Source of the DNA: Lachnospiraceae bacterium
Lineage (GTDB): Bacteria; Bacillota; Clostridia; Lachnospirales; Lachnospiraceae
Direction: 5' to 3'
Length of the DNA: 64,000 bases
Assembly: GCA_910574865.1 (NCBI GenBank)
Contig: CAJTDN010000012.1
Location: forward strand, 117,640-181,639
Under the pieces are notes generated by a model, which saw only the letters and a program-made list of their open reading frames with translations, was not told the DNA's origin and did not search any database. A program made the position numbers and the translations under genes. Positions 43,302-52,699 of the stretch are shown here, piece by piece (positions within the stretch are counted from its first letter, which is position 1; each line of letters starts with the position of its first letter).

Positions 43302-44189
43302 ATGAAAAAGAAATTGGCAGTATTGTTGGCGGTTTCCATGGTGGCCGTGCTGGCCATGACGGGTTGCGGTGGAAGCGGTGACGCGGATAAGAAGGACGCG
43401 GGAGACGACACGAAGCAGCAGGTGTCGGACGACGCGAACAAGGATGATACCGACAAGAAAGGCGACGCGGGCGACAAGAAGACGTTCACGGTGGGATTTG
43501 ACGCGGAGTACCCGCCATATGGCTACATGGATGACAATGGTGAGTATACTGGCTTTGACCTGGAACTGGCCGAGGCCGTGTGCGAGATGGAGGGCTGGGA
43601 GCTGGTGAAGAAGCCGATTAACTGGGATTCCAAGGATCACGAGCTCAACTCGGGTTCCATCGACTGCATTTGGAATGGTTTCACGATGAACGGGCGCGAG
43701 GACGATTATACGTTTTCCGTTCCCTACGTGGACAACTCGCAGGTCATCGTCGTGGCGGAGAATTCCGGCATCAAGACGCTGGCCGACTTGAATGGGAAAA
43801 CCGTCGGCGTGCAGGCGGCAAGCGCGGCCCTGGAACTTTTGGAGAGCGAGGAAGAGGGCGGACAGAAAGCACTGGCGGACACGTTCGCGGCCTTGAACCA
43901 GTTCGCGGATTACAACACGGCGTTCGTCGAGCTGCAGGCGGGGGCATTGGATGCCCTGGCCATCGACATCGGTGTTGCCAAGTACCAGATTAATTCCAGG
44001 GGTGAGGGATACATGATTCTGGAAGAGGAATTGAACAAGGAGCAGTACGCGGTTGGATTCAAGAAAGGCAATCAGGAGTTGTGTGACACGATTAACGCGG
44101 ACTTGCAGAAACTGGCCAATGACGGCACGGTGGCGAAGCTGGCAGAGAAATACGAAATCGCCGACATGGTGTCGCTAAAGGCGGAGTAA
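43302..44189 (+). CDS. Polar amino-acid ABC importer, substrate-binding lipoprotein
   Basis: A 295-residue lipoprotein with signal peptide and lipobox AMTGC (Cys ~24), an Asp/Lys-rich linker (~28-60) and a type 3 solute-binding domain: FTVGFDAEYPPYGYMDDNGEYTGFDLELAEAVC (~62-94), NGFTMNGREDDYTFSVPYVDNSQVIVV and LNGKTVGVQAASAALELLE. The FDxEYPPYGY and GFDxELA motifs are those of histidine, cystine or glutamine receptors; substrate choice is not decidable. AAGGAGGAG precedes ATG. It is the first and, given the hairpins downstream, probably the most expressed gene of the importer operon. Confidence 0.93.
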   Translation: MKKKLAVLLAVSMVAVLAMTGCGGSGDADKKDAGDDTKQQVSDDANKDDTDKKGDAGDKKTFTVGFDAEYPPYGYMDDNGEYTGFDLELAEAVCEMEGWELVKKPINWDSKDHELNSGSIDCIWNGFTMNGREDDYTFSVPYVDNSQVIVVAENSGIKTLADLNGKTVGVQAASAALELLESEEEGGQKALADTFAALNQFADYNTAFVELQAGALDALAIDIGVAKYQINSRGEGYMILEEELNKEQYAVGFKKGNQELCDTINADLQKLANDGTVAKLAEKYEIADMVSLKAE

Positions 44190-44279
44190 GGTATTGGGAA
44201 CGTACGCTATTGCCGAATCAACGGATGGTGGTACAAGGTCGGGGAAAGATGTCCGTGACCTTACACAGTGGATAGCGTC

Positions 44280-44375
44280 GGTGTACAGAAGGCGTGTTGC
44301 CCTCTGTACACCGATGCTAGATTGGATAGAGAAACGATGGCCCCCCGGGAGGTTTTCCGAGGGGTCATTCCAAGT
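44280..44375 (+). other. Two intergenic hairpins between receptor and permease genes
   Basis: GGTGTACAG (44280-44288) pairs with CTGTACACC (44304-44312). A second stem, ATGGCCCC-CCGG with CCG-AGGGGTCAT, follows at about 44338-44370. There is no T-tract, so these may be RNA-stabilising or partial-attenuation structures that make the receptor mRNA more abundant. The 246-base gap holds no convincing gene. Confidence 0.55.
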
Positions 44376-44435
44376 ACAAGGAGCCGGGCATCTGGGAAGG
44401 GCATGGGATGTCCATGACGAAAGGGGTAAAGTCGG

Positions 44436-45086
44436 ATGGGCTTTGATGTGATTTTGCGGGAACTGGCATCGGGATTTGGCCAGACGATGATGATTTTCGC
44501 GTTGACGTTGGTGTTTTCACTGCCGCTGGGCATGATCGTGTATTTCGGGAGGGCGAGCAAGTTTAAAATCGTGAGCGTGGCGGTCAAGTTCTACATTTCC
44601 ATCATGCGTGGGACGCCGCTCATGCTGCAGCTTTTGATTTGGTATTTCGGGCCGTTCTACCTATGGAAGATGAACATTGGCGGCGGCTACAAGCTGGTAG
44701 CAATCATTTTGGGATTTTCCTTCAACTATGCGGCTTATTTTGCGGAAATATACCGTTCGGGCATTGAGTCCATCCCGGTCGGACAGTATGAGGCGGCCAG
44801 GCTTTTGGGGTATTCCAACAGCCAGACGTTTTTGAAAATCATCCTGCCCCAGGTGGTGAAAATCGTGTTGCCGTCGGTGACGAATGAAATCATCACCCTC
44901 GTCAAGGACACGTCGCTCGTGTACTCGATTTCTTTTATTGAGATGTTCGCCAAGGCGAAGCAAATCGCGGCGGCGCAGACCACGGTCGTTCCGTTCTTCG
45001 TGGCGGGCGCGTTTTATTATGTCGCGTGTTTGGTGGTGGCGTGGGTGATGGAGCGAATCGAGAAAAGGCTGGATTACTATCGTTAG
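44436..45086 (+). CDS. Polar amino-acid ABC importer, permease
   Basis: A 216-residue HisMQ-type permease with five membrane helices. The family motif SIMRGTPLMLQLLIWYFGPF lies at ~52-71, and the EAA loop SIPVGQYEAARLLGYSNSQTFLKIILPQVVKIVLPSV at ~110-146 docks the ATPase. It should work as a homodimer because a single permease gene is present. A weak AAAGGGG site precedes ATG. Receptor gene upstream, ATPase gene 40 bases downstream. Confidence 0.93.
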   Translation: MGFDVILRELASGFGQTMMIFALTLVFSLPLGMIVYFGRASKFKIVSVAVKFYISIMRGTPLMLQLLIWYFGPFYLWKMNIGGGYKLVAIILGFSFNYAAYFAEIYRSGIESIPVGQYEAARLLGYSNSQTFLKIILPQVVKIVLPSVTNEIITLVKDTSLVYSISFIEMFAKAKQIAAAQTTVVPFFVAGAFYYVACLVVAWVMERIEKRLDYYR

Positions 45087-45125
45087 GAATCGCGAGGGAA
45101 AATGGCTGTTTGGGAGGCGGGTAGA

Positions 45126-45887
45126 ATGAATCTTTTGGAAATGAAACATATCAAAAAGGCGTTTGACGACACGGAAGTGTTGCATGACATTTCACTTTCC
45201 GTGAAAGAGGGGGAAATCGTGGCCATCATCGGGCCTTCCGGGTCGGGAAAGTCCACGCTCCTTCGTTGCGCGACGATGTTGGAGACGATTGACGGCGGGG
45301 AAATTTTTTATCTCGGAAAGCGGGCCGGCTGGGTGGAAAACGGCAAGGCGGCGTTTCCAAAGAAAGAGGAGCGCAAGGAAATCCAGTCTTGTTTTGGGTT
45401 GGTCTTTCAAAATTTCAACTTGTTTCCGCATTATTCCGTAATGAAAAATATCACGGACGCGCCGATTCACGTCCAGAAACGGGAGAAGGAGGAGGTATAC
45501 GAGACGGCAAGGCGGCTCCTGGCCAAAATGGGGCTTTCGGACAAGGCCGACGCGTACCCGTGCCAGCTCTCCGGCGGGCAGTGCCAGCGTGTGGCCATCG
45601 CCAGGGCATTGGCGCTCAACCCGAAAATCCTGTTCTTTGACGAGCCGACCAGCGCGCTCGACCCGGAGCTTACGGGCGAGGTCTTGAAGGTCATCAAGGA
45701 CTTGGCGGCGGAGCACATGACGATGGTAATCGTCACGCATGAGATGAATTTTGCCAGGAACGTGGCCGACAAAATCATTTTTATGGACAAGGGCGTGATA
45801 GCCGTGGAGGGAACGCCGGATGACGTGTTCGCTTCCGATAGCCCACGGATGCGGGAATTCTTAGGAAAACTGTCACGGGAGGGGTGA
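45126..45887 (+). CDS. Polar amino-acid ABC importer, ATPase
   Basis: A 253-residue ATPase of the PAAT/GlnQ group: Walker A GPSGSGKST (~32-40), Q-loop VFQNFNLFPHYSVMKNI, signature LSGGQCQR (~148-155), Walker B ILFFDEPTSALDPE and H-loop VTHEMNFA. About 15 extra residues after Walker A (YLGKRAGWVENGKAAFPKKE) form a loop also seen in some relatives. GGGAGGCGGG precedes ATG 45126; the in-frame ATG at 45102 is not supported by a ribosome site. It completes the three-gene importer. Confidence 0.93.
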   Translation: MNLLEMKHIKKAFDDTEVLHDISLSVKEGEIVAIIGPSGSGKSTLLRCATMLETIDGGEIFYLGKRAGWVENGKAAFPKKEERKEIQSCFGLVFQNFNLFPHYSVMKNITDAPIHVQKREKEEVYETARRLLAKMGLSDKADAYPCQLSGGQCQRVAIARALALNPKILFFDEPTSALDPELTGEVLKVIKDLAAEHMTMVIVTHEMNFARNVADKIIFMDKGVIAVEGTPDDVFASDSPRMREFLGKLSREG

Positions 45888-45905
45888 AATACCATTGGCA
45901 TTTTA

Positions 45906-46532
45906 TCATAATTCATGGGAACAATCCAGACTTTGTTGCAATTTATACGCCAGTTTGCCGATATGGATTCCGTCCACAAAAGAATGGTGGACCTGGACGG
46001 AAAATGGTAACATGGTTTTTCCGTCCTTTTCGTAATATTTTCCCCAATCAAATAACGGGGTGGCGTTATCCTTATTCCCGGAGTCCGTATGAGAAATATG
46101 GGTGTAAGTCACCCATGGGAAGGCGGAAAACTGGAACACGTCGTTTCCCAACGGGCCGGTAAAATATTCTTTTTGAGCCCGTACCTTTTCGGTTGCCAGG
46201 GCTACGTATTCTTCCAGCGTGTCCGTCATTTCCACATTGACGACCTTGAATAATTCCGTTTCCTTGTCCAGGTAAGTAAACGCCGTATTGATTCTGTCAA
46301 ATATTACCGGCTCTCCTTCCACGAAACGATAGCGGAATTCCTCGATTTGATTGGCGCATTTGGAGACTGCGAACACGAGTGAAAATGTAAAGGAATAGTT
46401 TTGTTTCCGCGTCATTTTCAAGAAATGCGTGACATCCAATTCGAACGTGACGCAATATTGCGGTTGGACGCAGTTCCTGAAAATTTGATAGTGTAATGTC
46501 CGATTCCAACTTGTTAAATCAATCTTTTGCAT
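45906..46532 (-). CDS. Chloramphenicol-acetyltransferase-fold protein (CatA-like)
   Basis: A 208-residue trimeric-type acetyltransferase. The catalytic HHSFVDG motif lies at ~186-192, preceded by the CAT-like FSAFPWVTYTHIS and PLFDWGKYYEKDGKTMLPFSVQVHH stretch; the N-terminus LTSWNRTLHYQIFRN also fits CatA. The family includes true chloramphenicol resistance enzymes (about 215-220 residues) and relatives of unknown acceptor. Resistance cannot be inferred from sequence alone. The region is AT-richer than its neighbours and the gene is preceded by a second minus-strand gene (methyltransferase), which suggests joint acquisition. Confidence 0.8.
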   Translation of the reverse strand: MQKIDLTSWNRTLHYQIFRNCVQPQYCVTFELDVTHFLKMTRKQNYSFTFSLVFAVSKCANQIEEFRYRFVEGEPVIFDRINTAFTYLDKETELFKVVNVEMTDTLEEYVALATEKVRAQKEYFTGPLGNDVFQFSAFPWVTYTHISHTDSGNKDNATPLFDWGKYYEKDGKTMLPFSVQVHHSFVDGIHIGKLAYKLQQSLDCSHEL

Positions 46533-46547
46533 GTCATTTCCTCCTGA

Positions 46548-47327
46548 TTATTTTTGCGCGTGTACCCGAATTCTGCGAAATGTTTCAAAATGAGTGCCAT
46601 TCGATTGCCGTGTCTTTTGTAGCATTTCTTCGATTACTTCCTGACGAAATGATTCTTTAAGTTCTTCTGGAATTTGTTTTATAAATGGTACGATGCTAGG
46701 TTGGTCTATCCATTTAATCATTTCGGAAGCATCGGAAAAATAGCGGTCTTTGTTTATTTCCGCGATTTCGTAGGAAGAGAAGCCAATCGTAGAAATCAAT
46801 TCCACATACTGCGATTTTGAGGGCATGAACCAGGGCCATGCAAAGTCCAGAAAGTATTTTGCATATTTGGTTTCGGACATTTTTCTTTGTATGACCTCGA
46901 GGAAGTTGGCACAATTGCCGGCACCTCCAAAATCCCATAGGATTTCCCCGTGGATTTTTAACGCTTTGTGGGCATTGGTCAAAAGACGCTTATGATTTTT
47001 CACCCAATGTAAGGCCGCATTGGAAAAAATAAGGTCAAATGCATGTTCAAAATTCATTTCGTTCATGTCCATTCGTGCAAATTCAAGATTGTTTTCGCAA
47101 AGTGTTTTTGCGGTTTCCACCATGTTGGCGGAAGCGTCGATCCCCAACACGTTCCCGCGTGGCACGAGTAGCGACAAGCGTTTTGTCAAGATTCCGTCGC
47201 CGCATCCCAAGTCCAGTATGGTCTCATTTCCGCTAAGCGGTAATTCAGAAATTAAGTCGTTTCCCCATTCTTTTTGATGCCTGGATGCCGACTTGTACTT
47301 TTTGCCGTCAAATTCAAATGTATTCAT
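46548..47327 (-). CDS. SAM-dependent methyltransferase, trans-aconitate methyltransferase-like
   Basis: A 259-residue class I methyltransferase with motif I ETILDLGCGDGILT (~33-46), the acidic GIDAS loop at the end of strand 2, MDMNEMNF, and LIFSNAALHWVKNHKRLL, which is the Tam-type motif IV. The C-terminal part SKSQYVELISTIGF and WIDQPSIVPFI matches Tam/BioC relatives. The real acceptor is unknown. The start at 47327 follows GGAGGGG by 5 bases; the longer open frame upstream is not supported. It is 15 bases from the CAT-like gene and in the same direction. Confidence 0.85.
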   Translation of the reverse strand: MNTFEFDGKKYKSASRHQKEWGNDLISELPLSGNETILDLGCGDGILTKRLSLLVPRGNVLGIDASANMVETAKTLCENNLEFARMDMNEMNFEHAFDLIFSNAALHWVKNHKRLLTNAHKALKIHGEILWDFGGAGNCANFLEVIQRKMSETKYAKYFLDFAWPWFMPSKSQYVELISTIGFSSYEIAEINKDRYFSDASEMIKWIDQPSIVPFIKQIPEELKESFRQEVIEEMLQKTRQSNGTHFETFRRIRVHAQK

Positions 47328-47455
47328 AATACCCCTCCGTGAGCACTTGGCGCTTGTTTTTTTGGTACTTACATGCGAATGTAGTTGAAGTATACGTCTT
47401 GCAATGATATAATTCAAATACATGATTTTTATGAAACACATAAATCAAAATTATG

Positions 47456-47650
47456 GTTATTATTTACGGGGCTGTGCGCCTTGCCGCACGGCCTCCGTCC
47501 GATAACGTGATGGTACCGATTGGGCATTCGGCCTTCTTCGCTCCGCTTCGGTTCGTCCTAAGCAAGTGCCACTGGCACTTAGGACCGCCGTAGGCAATTT
47601 TAAATGGCCGAATGCCGTTACTATCGCGGCCGCAGGCCGTGAATAGTAAC
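47456..47650 (+). repeat. Dispersed GTTAC-ended element, copy B (with insert)
   Basis: A 195-base copy, ends GTTATTATTTACGG (47456-47469) and CCGTGAATAGTAAC (47637-47650). Compared with copies C and D it has about 49 extra bases near 47540-47590, themselves palindromic (AAGTGCCACTGGCACTT). The last 34 bases fold into a hairpin with GTTACTAT and ATAGTAAC arms. The element ends 21 bases before the lysR start, and the 47328-47671 gap is otherwise empty. Confidence 0.85.
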
Positions 47651-47671
47651 AAATTATGGAAAGGGGAGCGC

Positions 47672-48616
47672 ATGGATACATTTGATAATCTTGCAAGGTA
47701 TAAGATATTTTTGTCGGTCGCGGAGAACAAGAGCATATCCAGGGCCGCCGCGTCGCTTTACATTTCCCAACCGGCGGTGAGCATGGCGGTAAGGAAACTG
47801 GAGGAAAACCTAAATACCACGCTCTTTATCAGGAAATCGAAGGGCGTGGAGCTGACGGAGAAAGGAAAATTTTTGTATGACAGTGCAAAAAAAGCATTTC
47901 TCATGCTTTCGGATGCCGAAAAAAGCCTTCGATTCCCGGCGAAAACCGGATATTTGCGCATGGCGTCCAGCAATGTATTGTGTAAACATTTTCTCATGCC
48001 TTATCTGAAAGAATTTTCCCGTTTATATCCGCATACGGAGTTGTCCATTACGTGCACGCCCTCGGTGGAGGCCTATGCGATGCTGGAGGAGGGTACGATT
48101 GACCTGGCATTGGGCGTAAAGCCCCGAAACCTTGGAACGTCGGTTTACCGTTCTTTGGGAAAAATTGAATACATTTTTGTTTGCACGCTTGCCTACCGGG
48201 AAAAATTGCATTGCGGGAATGATGAAATCTTTGATTACGCGAACATTATGCTTCTTGATCAGGACAACGTGTCCCGTAAACATGTAAACGCGTATTATGC
48301 AAAAAATAACATCATTCCATTGCGTATTCTCGAAGTAAACGAGATGGACATGCTGATTGAATTTGCAAAAATGGGCATAGGCGTGTCCTGCGTGGTGAAA
48401 CAATTCGTGGAGCGGGAGCTGGAAGCGGGCGAACTTGTCGAAGTAGCGTTGTCAAATCCGATTCCGCCACGTGAAATCGGATTCCTATATCAGGAAATCC
48501 AGCCGTTCAATGAGAACATATTGAAGTTTTTGGACGTACTGTGTATAATGAATGAAAAGGCAGAAGGAAGTACGGAGGAAAATGATGGCGACGGGAACTA
48601 CGAATATCGGATTTGA
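47672..48616 (+). CDS. LysR-family transcriptional regulator
   Basis: A 314-residue regulator. The N-terminal winged helix has [45 protein letters not shown] (~7-51), and the effector domain (~90-300) has the expected LxxG and [21 protein letters not shown] segments. The protein ends with a charged, low-complexity tail. AAGGGGAG lies 5 bases before ATG 47672, only 10 bases after repeat copy B, so the repeat occupies its promoter or leader. It overlaps hsdM by 32 bases. Two partial copies of its 3' end lie at 52047-52100 and 54630-54700. The target genes are unknown; the minus-strand methyltransferase-CAT pair is one candidate. Confidence 0.9.
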   Translation: MDTFDNLARYKIFLSVAENKSISRAAASLYISQPAVSMAVRKLEENLNTTLFIRKSKGVELTEKGKFLYDSAKKAFLMLSDAEKSLRFPAKTGYLRMASSNVLCKHFLMPYLKEFSRLYPHTELSITCTPSVEAYAMLEEGTIDLALGVKPRNLGTSVYRSLGKIEYIFVCTLAYREKLHCGNDEIFDYANIMLLDQDNVSRKHVNAYYAKNNIIPLRILEVNEMDMLIEFAKMGIGVSCVVKQFVERELEAGELVEVALSNPIPPREIGFLYQEIQPFNENILKFLDVLCIMNEKAEGSTEENDGDGNYEYRI

Positions 48617-50102
48617 AGAGAAATTGTGGCTGGCGGCAGACAAATTACGCTCCAATATGGATGCGGCGGAGTATAAGCATGTGGTTTTGGGGCTTATATT
48701 TTTGAAATACGTGTCTGATTCCTTTGAAGAAAAGTACCAGGCGCTTTTAAAGGGAGGGTACGGCGATGAGGAAGATAGGGACGAGTACCTGGCGGACAAT
48801 ATTTTCTGGGTTCCAAAGGAAGCAAGGTGGTCGGAAATTCAAAAACATGCCACGAGTACGGATATAGGCAGCGTGATTGACCGAGGCATGGAGTCAATAG
48901 AAAATGAGAATCCTTCTTTGAAAGGTGTCTTGACAAAAAATTATTCCAGGGCGGAACTTGACAAAACCCGGTTGGGTGAATTGGTAATGTTGTTTACGAA
49001 CATCGAAGTTGGTTCGACGGCGGCTCAGGAGAAAGATGTTTTAGGGCGTGTGTATGAGTACTTTCTAAGTAAGTTTGCAAGCGCGGAAGGAAAACTGGGA
49101 GGAGAATTTTATACGCCGTCGTGCATTGTGCGAACGCTGGTGGAAATGATCGAACCTTTTGAGGGGCAGATATTTGACCCGGCATGCGGGAGCGGCGGGA
49201 TGTTTTGTCAATCCGCGCGTTTTGTAAGGGAACATCAGGGAAACATCCGTGATATTTCCATTTTTGGGCAGGAGAGCAATCCTACCACATGGAAATTAGC
49301 AAAAATGAATTTGGCCATTCGCCAATTAGAGGCAAATTTAGGGAAGCACAACGCGGATTCCTTTCATGATGACCAGCATAAGACGCTGAAAGCGAATTAT
49401 ATTTTGGCCAATCCACCGTTTAACGTATCTGACTGGGGCGGGGAGAGGTTGCGTGAAGACATCCGATGGCGGTATGGGGTTCCGCCAGTTGGAAATGCGA
49501 ACTTTGCATGGTTACAACATATGTTGTATCACTTGAGTCCGGCGGGAGGCGTTTGCGGCACGGTATTGGCAAATGGATCGTTAAGTTCCAATACGTCCAA
49601 CGAGGGGAACATTAGAAAAAACATGATTTTGGGAGATGTCGTGGAATGCATCGTGGCGATGCCAAGTCAATTGTTTTACTCCACGGGCATTCCAGTGTCG
49701 TTATGGATTATGCGGAGAGGGAAAACGGAGGCTTCCAAGAATAAGGTGCTTTTTATTGATGCAAGAAAACTCGGACATATGATAGACAGAAAAGTCCGGG
49801 AATTGTCAGAGGAAGATATCCAAAAAATTGCAGGTACATACCAAGGATGGAGGCAGGGGAAAGAGTACGAAGATGTTCGGGGATTTTGCAAGGCGACAAC
49901 GTTGGAAGAAATTGAAAAACAAGAGTTTATCTTGACACCGGGACGGTATGTGGGAATTGAAGAACAAGAGGATGACGGGGAGCCGTTTGAGGAGAAAATG
50001 CAAAGGTTGACCTCGGAATTGTCGGAATTGTTTAAAAAATCCAATGAGCTACAAGAGGAAATAAAGAAAAAATTAGGTGCTATAGGGTACAAGATAGAAT
50101 GA
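48585..50102 (+). CDS. hsdM: Type I restriction-modification DNA methyltransferase HsdM
   Basis: A 505-residue N6-adenine methyltransferase. HsdM N-domain: [38 protein letters not shown] (~8-45); SAM motif [12 protein letters not shown] (~186-197) after [17 protein letters not shown]; catalytic NPPF (~275) in [14 protein letters not shown]. It is complete. HsdM needs an HsdS subunit to recognise DNA; none follows, and no hsdR is present in the window. A half-length, inverted hsdS lies 2.9 kb downstream. GGAGG is 6 bases before ATG 48585. The overlap with lysR suggests joint translation. Confidence 0.93.
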   Translation: MATGTTNIGFEEKLWLAADKLRSNMDAAEYKHVVLGLIFLKYVSDSFEEKYQALLKGGYGDEEDRDEYLADNIFWVPKEARWSEIQKHATSTDIGSVIDRGMESIENENPSLKGVLTKNYSRAELDKTRLGELVMLFTNIEVGSTAAQEKDVLGRVYEYFLSKFASAEGKLGGEFYTPSCIVRTLVEMIEPFEGQIFDPACGSGGMFCQSARFVREHQGNIRDISIFGQESNPTTWKLAKMNLAIRQLEANLGKHNADSFHDDQHKTLKANYILANPPFNVSDWGGERLREDIRWRYGVPPVGNANFAWLQHMLYHLSPAGGVCGTVLANGSLSSNTSNEGNIRKNMILGDVVECIVAMPSQLFYSTGIPVSLWIMRRGKTEASKNKVLFIDARKLGHMIDRKVRELSEEDIQKIAGTYQGWRQGKEYEDVRGFCKATTLEEIEKQEFILTPGRYVGIEEQEDDGEPFEEKMQRLTSELSELFKKSNELQEEIKKKLGAIGYKIE

Positions 50103-50140
50103 AGCGTAATTAAGAAATAGTAGAATGCGAGGTATGGGAC

Positions 50141-51823
50141 ATGGCGAGAACGGTTGGAATCGGTCATCAGGATTTTGAAAAGGTGATAACGGAAGACATT
50201 TTCTACGTGGACAAGACGAAATTTATTCAAGAGTGGTGGGAAAATAAGGATGAGGTGACCTTGATTACCCGTCCCAGGCGGTTTGGGAAGACGTTGAACC
50301 TTAGCATGGTGGAAAAGTTTTTTTCTGTCAAGTATGCGGGCAGAGGCGACTTGTTTGAAAATTTATATATTTGGAATCAAGAAGAATGTCGTGAACTGCA
50401 AGGGACGTATCCAGTGATTTTCTTGAGTTTTGCGAAGGTGAAGGAAACGTCATTTCAAAACATGCGGAAGAAAATTTGTCGACTTATTGCAGATTTATAC
50501 GACCAGTATGATTTCTTGCTTGATGGAGATTTGCTAAATGAGAAGGAAAAGGTACTTTATCAGGAAATATCCGTCTCTATGGAAGATTACCTGGCATCGG
50601 ATTCTTTGAACATGTTATCCAATTATCTGATGCGTCATTATGGGAAAAGGGTCATTATTCTGCTTGACGAATATGACACGCCGATGCAGGAGGCCTACGT
50701 GGGTGGATATTGGGATGAGGCAGTTGCCTTTACGAGGAATCTGTTCAATGCCACGTTTAAGACGAACCCTTATCTGGAAAGGGCGTTGATGACGGGGATT
50801 ACGAGGGTCAGCAGGGAATCTCTTTTTTCAGATTTGAACAACATCGAGGTGGTGACCACGACTTCGAGAAAATACGAGGATGCTTTTGGTTTTATGCAGG
50901 AGGAAGTTTGGGAAGCGTTGAAGGAATATGAAGTGTACAAGGAGTGGGAAAACGTAAGAGACTGGTATGATGGGTTTATATTTGGCAGGAAACGGGACAT
51001 TTATAATCCGTGGTCCATCATCAATTATCTGAATAAGCGTGTGTTCGCCGCATATTGGGCGAATACAAGCAGCAACAGCCTGGCGGGAAAGTTGATTCGT
51101 GAGGGAAGCGTGGAATTGAAAGTTACCATGGAGGACTTGCTGGCGGGCGGAACGCTTCATGCGCGGATTGACGAGCAAATCGTGTACAACCAGTTGAGCG
51201 GGAATGAAAATGCAATTTGGAGTTTGTTACTGGCAAGTGGTTACTTACGCGTGGAAACATGCGAGATAAACGAGGAAGATGAGTGGGAATACGACTTGAA
51301 GCTTACCAATAAAGAAGTCATCATCATGTTTAAAAAGATGGTGGGCAGCTGGTTTGACGGTTCCATATCGGCATACAACGCGTTTATCAAGGCGTTGCTT
51401 CTGGGGGACGTGGAGGCCATGAATGCGTATATGAACGAGATTGCTTTCACGACATTTAGTTATTTTGATACGGGAAAAGGTTCTTCGGAGCTGATGAAAT
51501 CAGAAAAATTTTACCATGGTTTCGTGCTCGGGCTGATGGTGAATCTGGCGGGGAGGTATAAAATCACCTCCAACCGCGAGAGCGGCTTCGGCAGGTATGA
51601 CGTGATGCTCGAACCGCTAAAGGAGAGGGACGATGCCATCATCATTGAGTTCAAGGTCTGCAGAAGCGCGAAGAAGCAGACGCTTGAGGAGGCCGTCAGG
51701 GAGGCTTTGGAGCAGATTGAGGAGAAGAATTACGCGGCGAGCCTTATTGCGGCAAAGATTGCGCCGGAACGGATAAAAAAATATGGGTTCGCGTTCGAGG
51801 GGAAAAAGGTGCTGATAGGGTGA
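50141..51823 (+). CDS. AAA-ATPase-like / PD-(D/E)XK nuclease-domain protein
   Basis: A 560-residue protein of the AAA-ATPase_like (PF09820) plus PDDEXK_9 (PF08011) type. Residues ~7-210 hold FYVDKTKFIQEW, the Walker-A-like TRPRRFGKTLNLSM (~44-57) and Walker B VIILLDEYDTPMQ (~170-182). The C-terminal nuclease core is GFGRYDVMLEPL and AIIIEFKV (~485-515). The family is greatly expanded in Lachnospiraceae and some anaerobes; no function is established, although its place between hsdM and a split hsdS hints at defence or mobile-element biology. It starts 38 bases after hsdM. Copy C of the dispersed element follows 60 bases downstream. Confidence 0.88.
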   Translation: MARTVGIGHQDFEKVITEDIFYVDKTKFIQEWWENKDEVTLITRPRRFGKTLNLSMVEKFFSVKYAGRGDLFENLYIWNQEECRELQGTYPVIFLSFAKVKETSFQNMRKKICRLIADLYDQYDFLLDGDLLNEKEKVLYQEISVSMEDYLASDSLNMLSNYLMRHYGKRVIILLDEYDTPMQEAYVGGYWDEAVAFTRNLFNATFKTNPYLERALMTGITRVSRESLFSDLNNIEVVTTTSRKYEDAFGFMQEEVWEALKEYEVYKEWENVRDWYDGFIFGRKRDIYNPWSIINYLNKRVFAAYWANTSSNSLAGKLIREGSVELKVTMEDLLAGGTLHARIDEQIVYNQLSGNENAIWSLLLASGYLRVETCEINEEDEWEYDLKLTNKEVIIMFKKMVGSWFDGSISAYNAFIKALLLGDVEAMNAYMNEIAFTTFSYFDTGKGSSELMKSEKFYHGFVLGLMVNLAGRYKITSNRESGFGRYDVMLEPLKERDDAIIIEFKVCRSAKKQTLEEAVREALEQIEEKNYAASLIAAKIAPERIKKYGFAFEGKKVLIG

Positions 51824-51883
51824 TACCAGCGACCGTAGACCGTGTATAATAATCGGATATGAAGAACTATTGGAAAATTGGCG

Positions 51884-52029
51884 GTTACTTTTCACGGGGC
51901 TGTGCGCCTCGCCGCACGGCCTCCGTCCGATAAAGTGATGGCATCGATGGGGCATTTCGGCCATCGCCGTAGGCGATTTTAAATGGCCGAATGCCGTTAC
52001 TATCGCGGCCGCAGGCCGCAAATAGTAAC
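51884..52029 (+). repeat. Dispersed GTTAC-ended element, copy C
   Basis: A 146-base copy with ends GTTACTTTTCACGG (51884-51897) and CCGCAAATAGTAAC (52016-52029). It is nearly identical to copy D in length and sequence. The terminal hairpin GTTACTAT...ATAGTAAC is intact. It is joined after 17 bases to a remnant of a lysR 3' end. Confidence 0.88.
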
Positions 52030-52046
52030 AATTGGCGAGCAATCTG

Positions 52047-52100
52047 TTGAGGTTTCAAGACATTCTATGTATAATAAACGAAAAAGAAAGTACGGAAGCG
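52047..52100 (+). pseudogene. Remnant of the 3' end of a lysR gene
   Basis: About 50 bases match the end of the intact lysR gene (48524-48575): TTGARGTTT, GACRTWCTRTGTATAAT, GAAAAAG and AAGTACGGA appear in the same order. In translation it reads LLRFQDILCIINEKESTE beside [20 protein letters not shown] of the intact protein. The 52100-52375 stretch after it holds a GC-rich, hairpin-rich piece (for example GTGTGCTTGCACAC) and AT-rich sequence with no gene. Confidence 0.7.
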
Positions 52101-52375
52101 GACAATGGCGGCGTGGCCGAATGCCGAAGCCGGGAGTGTGCTTGCACACAAACGGCAAGACGTTCGGCAGAGGCGGTAACGAGGAAACTGCGAAGCAGTT
52201 TTCGAGTCTACGGGCGGCTTAAATGTTGATGTAAGAAAGATTTAATTTTACATCGGCAAATACCGGTACACTATAGTTTTATGTTTACTCAAAATCTTAA
52301 TCCAATGTGGCAACAAGATCATCTTTCCGAATTCGTTACAACAAAATACGGAAGAGATTACAAGAAATATTATCA

Positions 52376-52404
52376 TTGCATACATATAATGAATATGATA
52401 CAAT
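52376..52404 (+). promoter_or_regulatory. dinJ-yafQ promoter
   Basis: TTGCAT (52376-52381), a 17-base spacer and TACAAT (52399-52404), 28 bases before dinJ. Confidence 0.65.
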
Positions 52405-52432
52405 CATACTACAAAATCAATGGAGGTGCAAT

Positions 52433-52696
52433 ATGGCTACATTACAAATTCGTGTTGATGATACATTAAAAAAACAAGCAGATACTTTATTTTCCAGCCT
52501 GGGGCTTGATACGTCAACGGCAATACGTATTTTTTTGACTGCATCCATCGAACATGATGGAATTCCATTTTCCGTTCAGCATACGGTTCTTCCATCATCG
52601 CTTCAAGAGGCAATTTACGATAGTAGATTCAGAAAAAATTTGAATGGGCCTTTTGAAAATGCACAAGATGCCGTTGCTTCTATGCTGGAGGAATAG
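52433..52696 (+). CDS. dinJ: DinJ/RelB-family antitoxin
   Basis: An 87-residue antitoxin: ribbon-helix-helix ATLQIRVDDTLKKQADTLFSSLGLDTSTAIRIFLTASIEHDGIPF (~2-46) and a C-terminal tail that wraps the toxin (ENAQDAVASMLEE). GGAGGTG lies 5 bases before ATG 52433. The gene is followed after 3 bases by yafQ, so the module looks complete and functional. The antitoxin should repress its own promoter, alone and as a complex. It is distantly related to the orphan antitoxin at 25349-25612. Confidence 0.93.
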   Translation: MATLQIRVDDTLKKQADTLFSSLGLDTSTAIRIFLTASIEHDGIPFSVQHTVLPSSLQEAIYDSRFRKNLNGPFENAQDAVASMLEE

Positions 52697-52699
52697 CTT

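Noticed and set aside
44194..44451. 85-codon frame between the ABC receptor and permease
   Set aside because: It consists of the two hairpin sequences, with no recognisable product and no good ribosome site.
45906..46532. Calling the CAT-fold gene a chloramphenicol resistance gene
   Set aside because: The HHxxxDG motif marks the fold and chemistry, not the acceptor; many homologues do not confer resistance.
47464..47736. Minus-strand frames through repeat copies B, C and D (for example 47464-47736)
   Set aside because: The similar translations arise from the shared repeat sequence; they have no starts with ribosome sites and differ in length at every copy.
52110..52230. GC-rich segment with CGAATGCCG and GTGTGCTTGCACAC after the lysR remnant as a fifth full repeat copy
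   Set aside because: It shares only short words with copies A-D and lacks GTTAC-type ends; it may be unrelated or heavily decayed.
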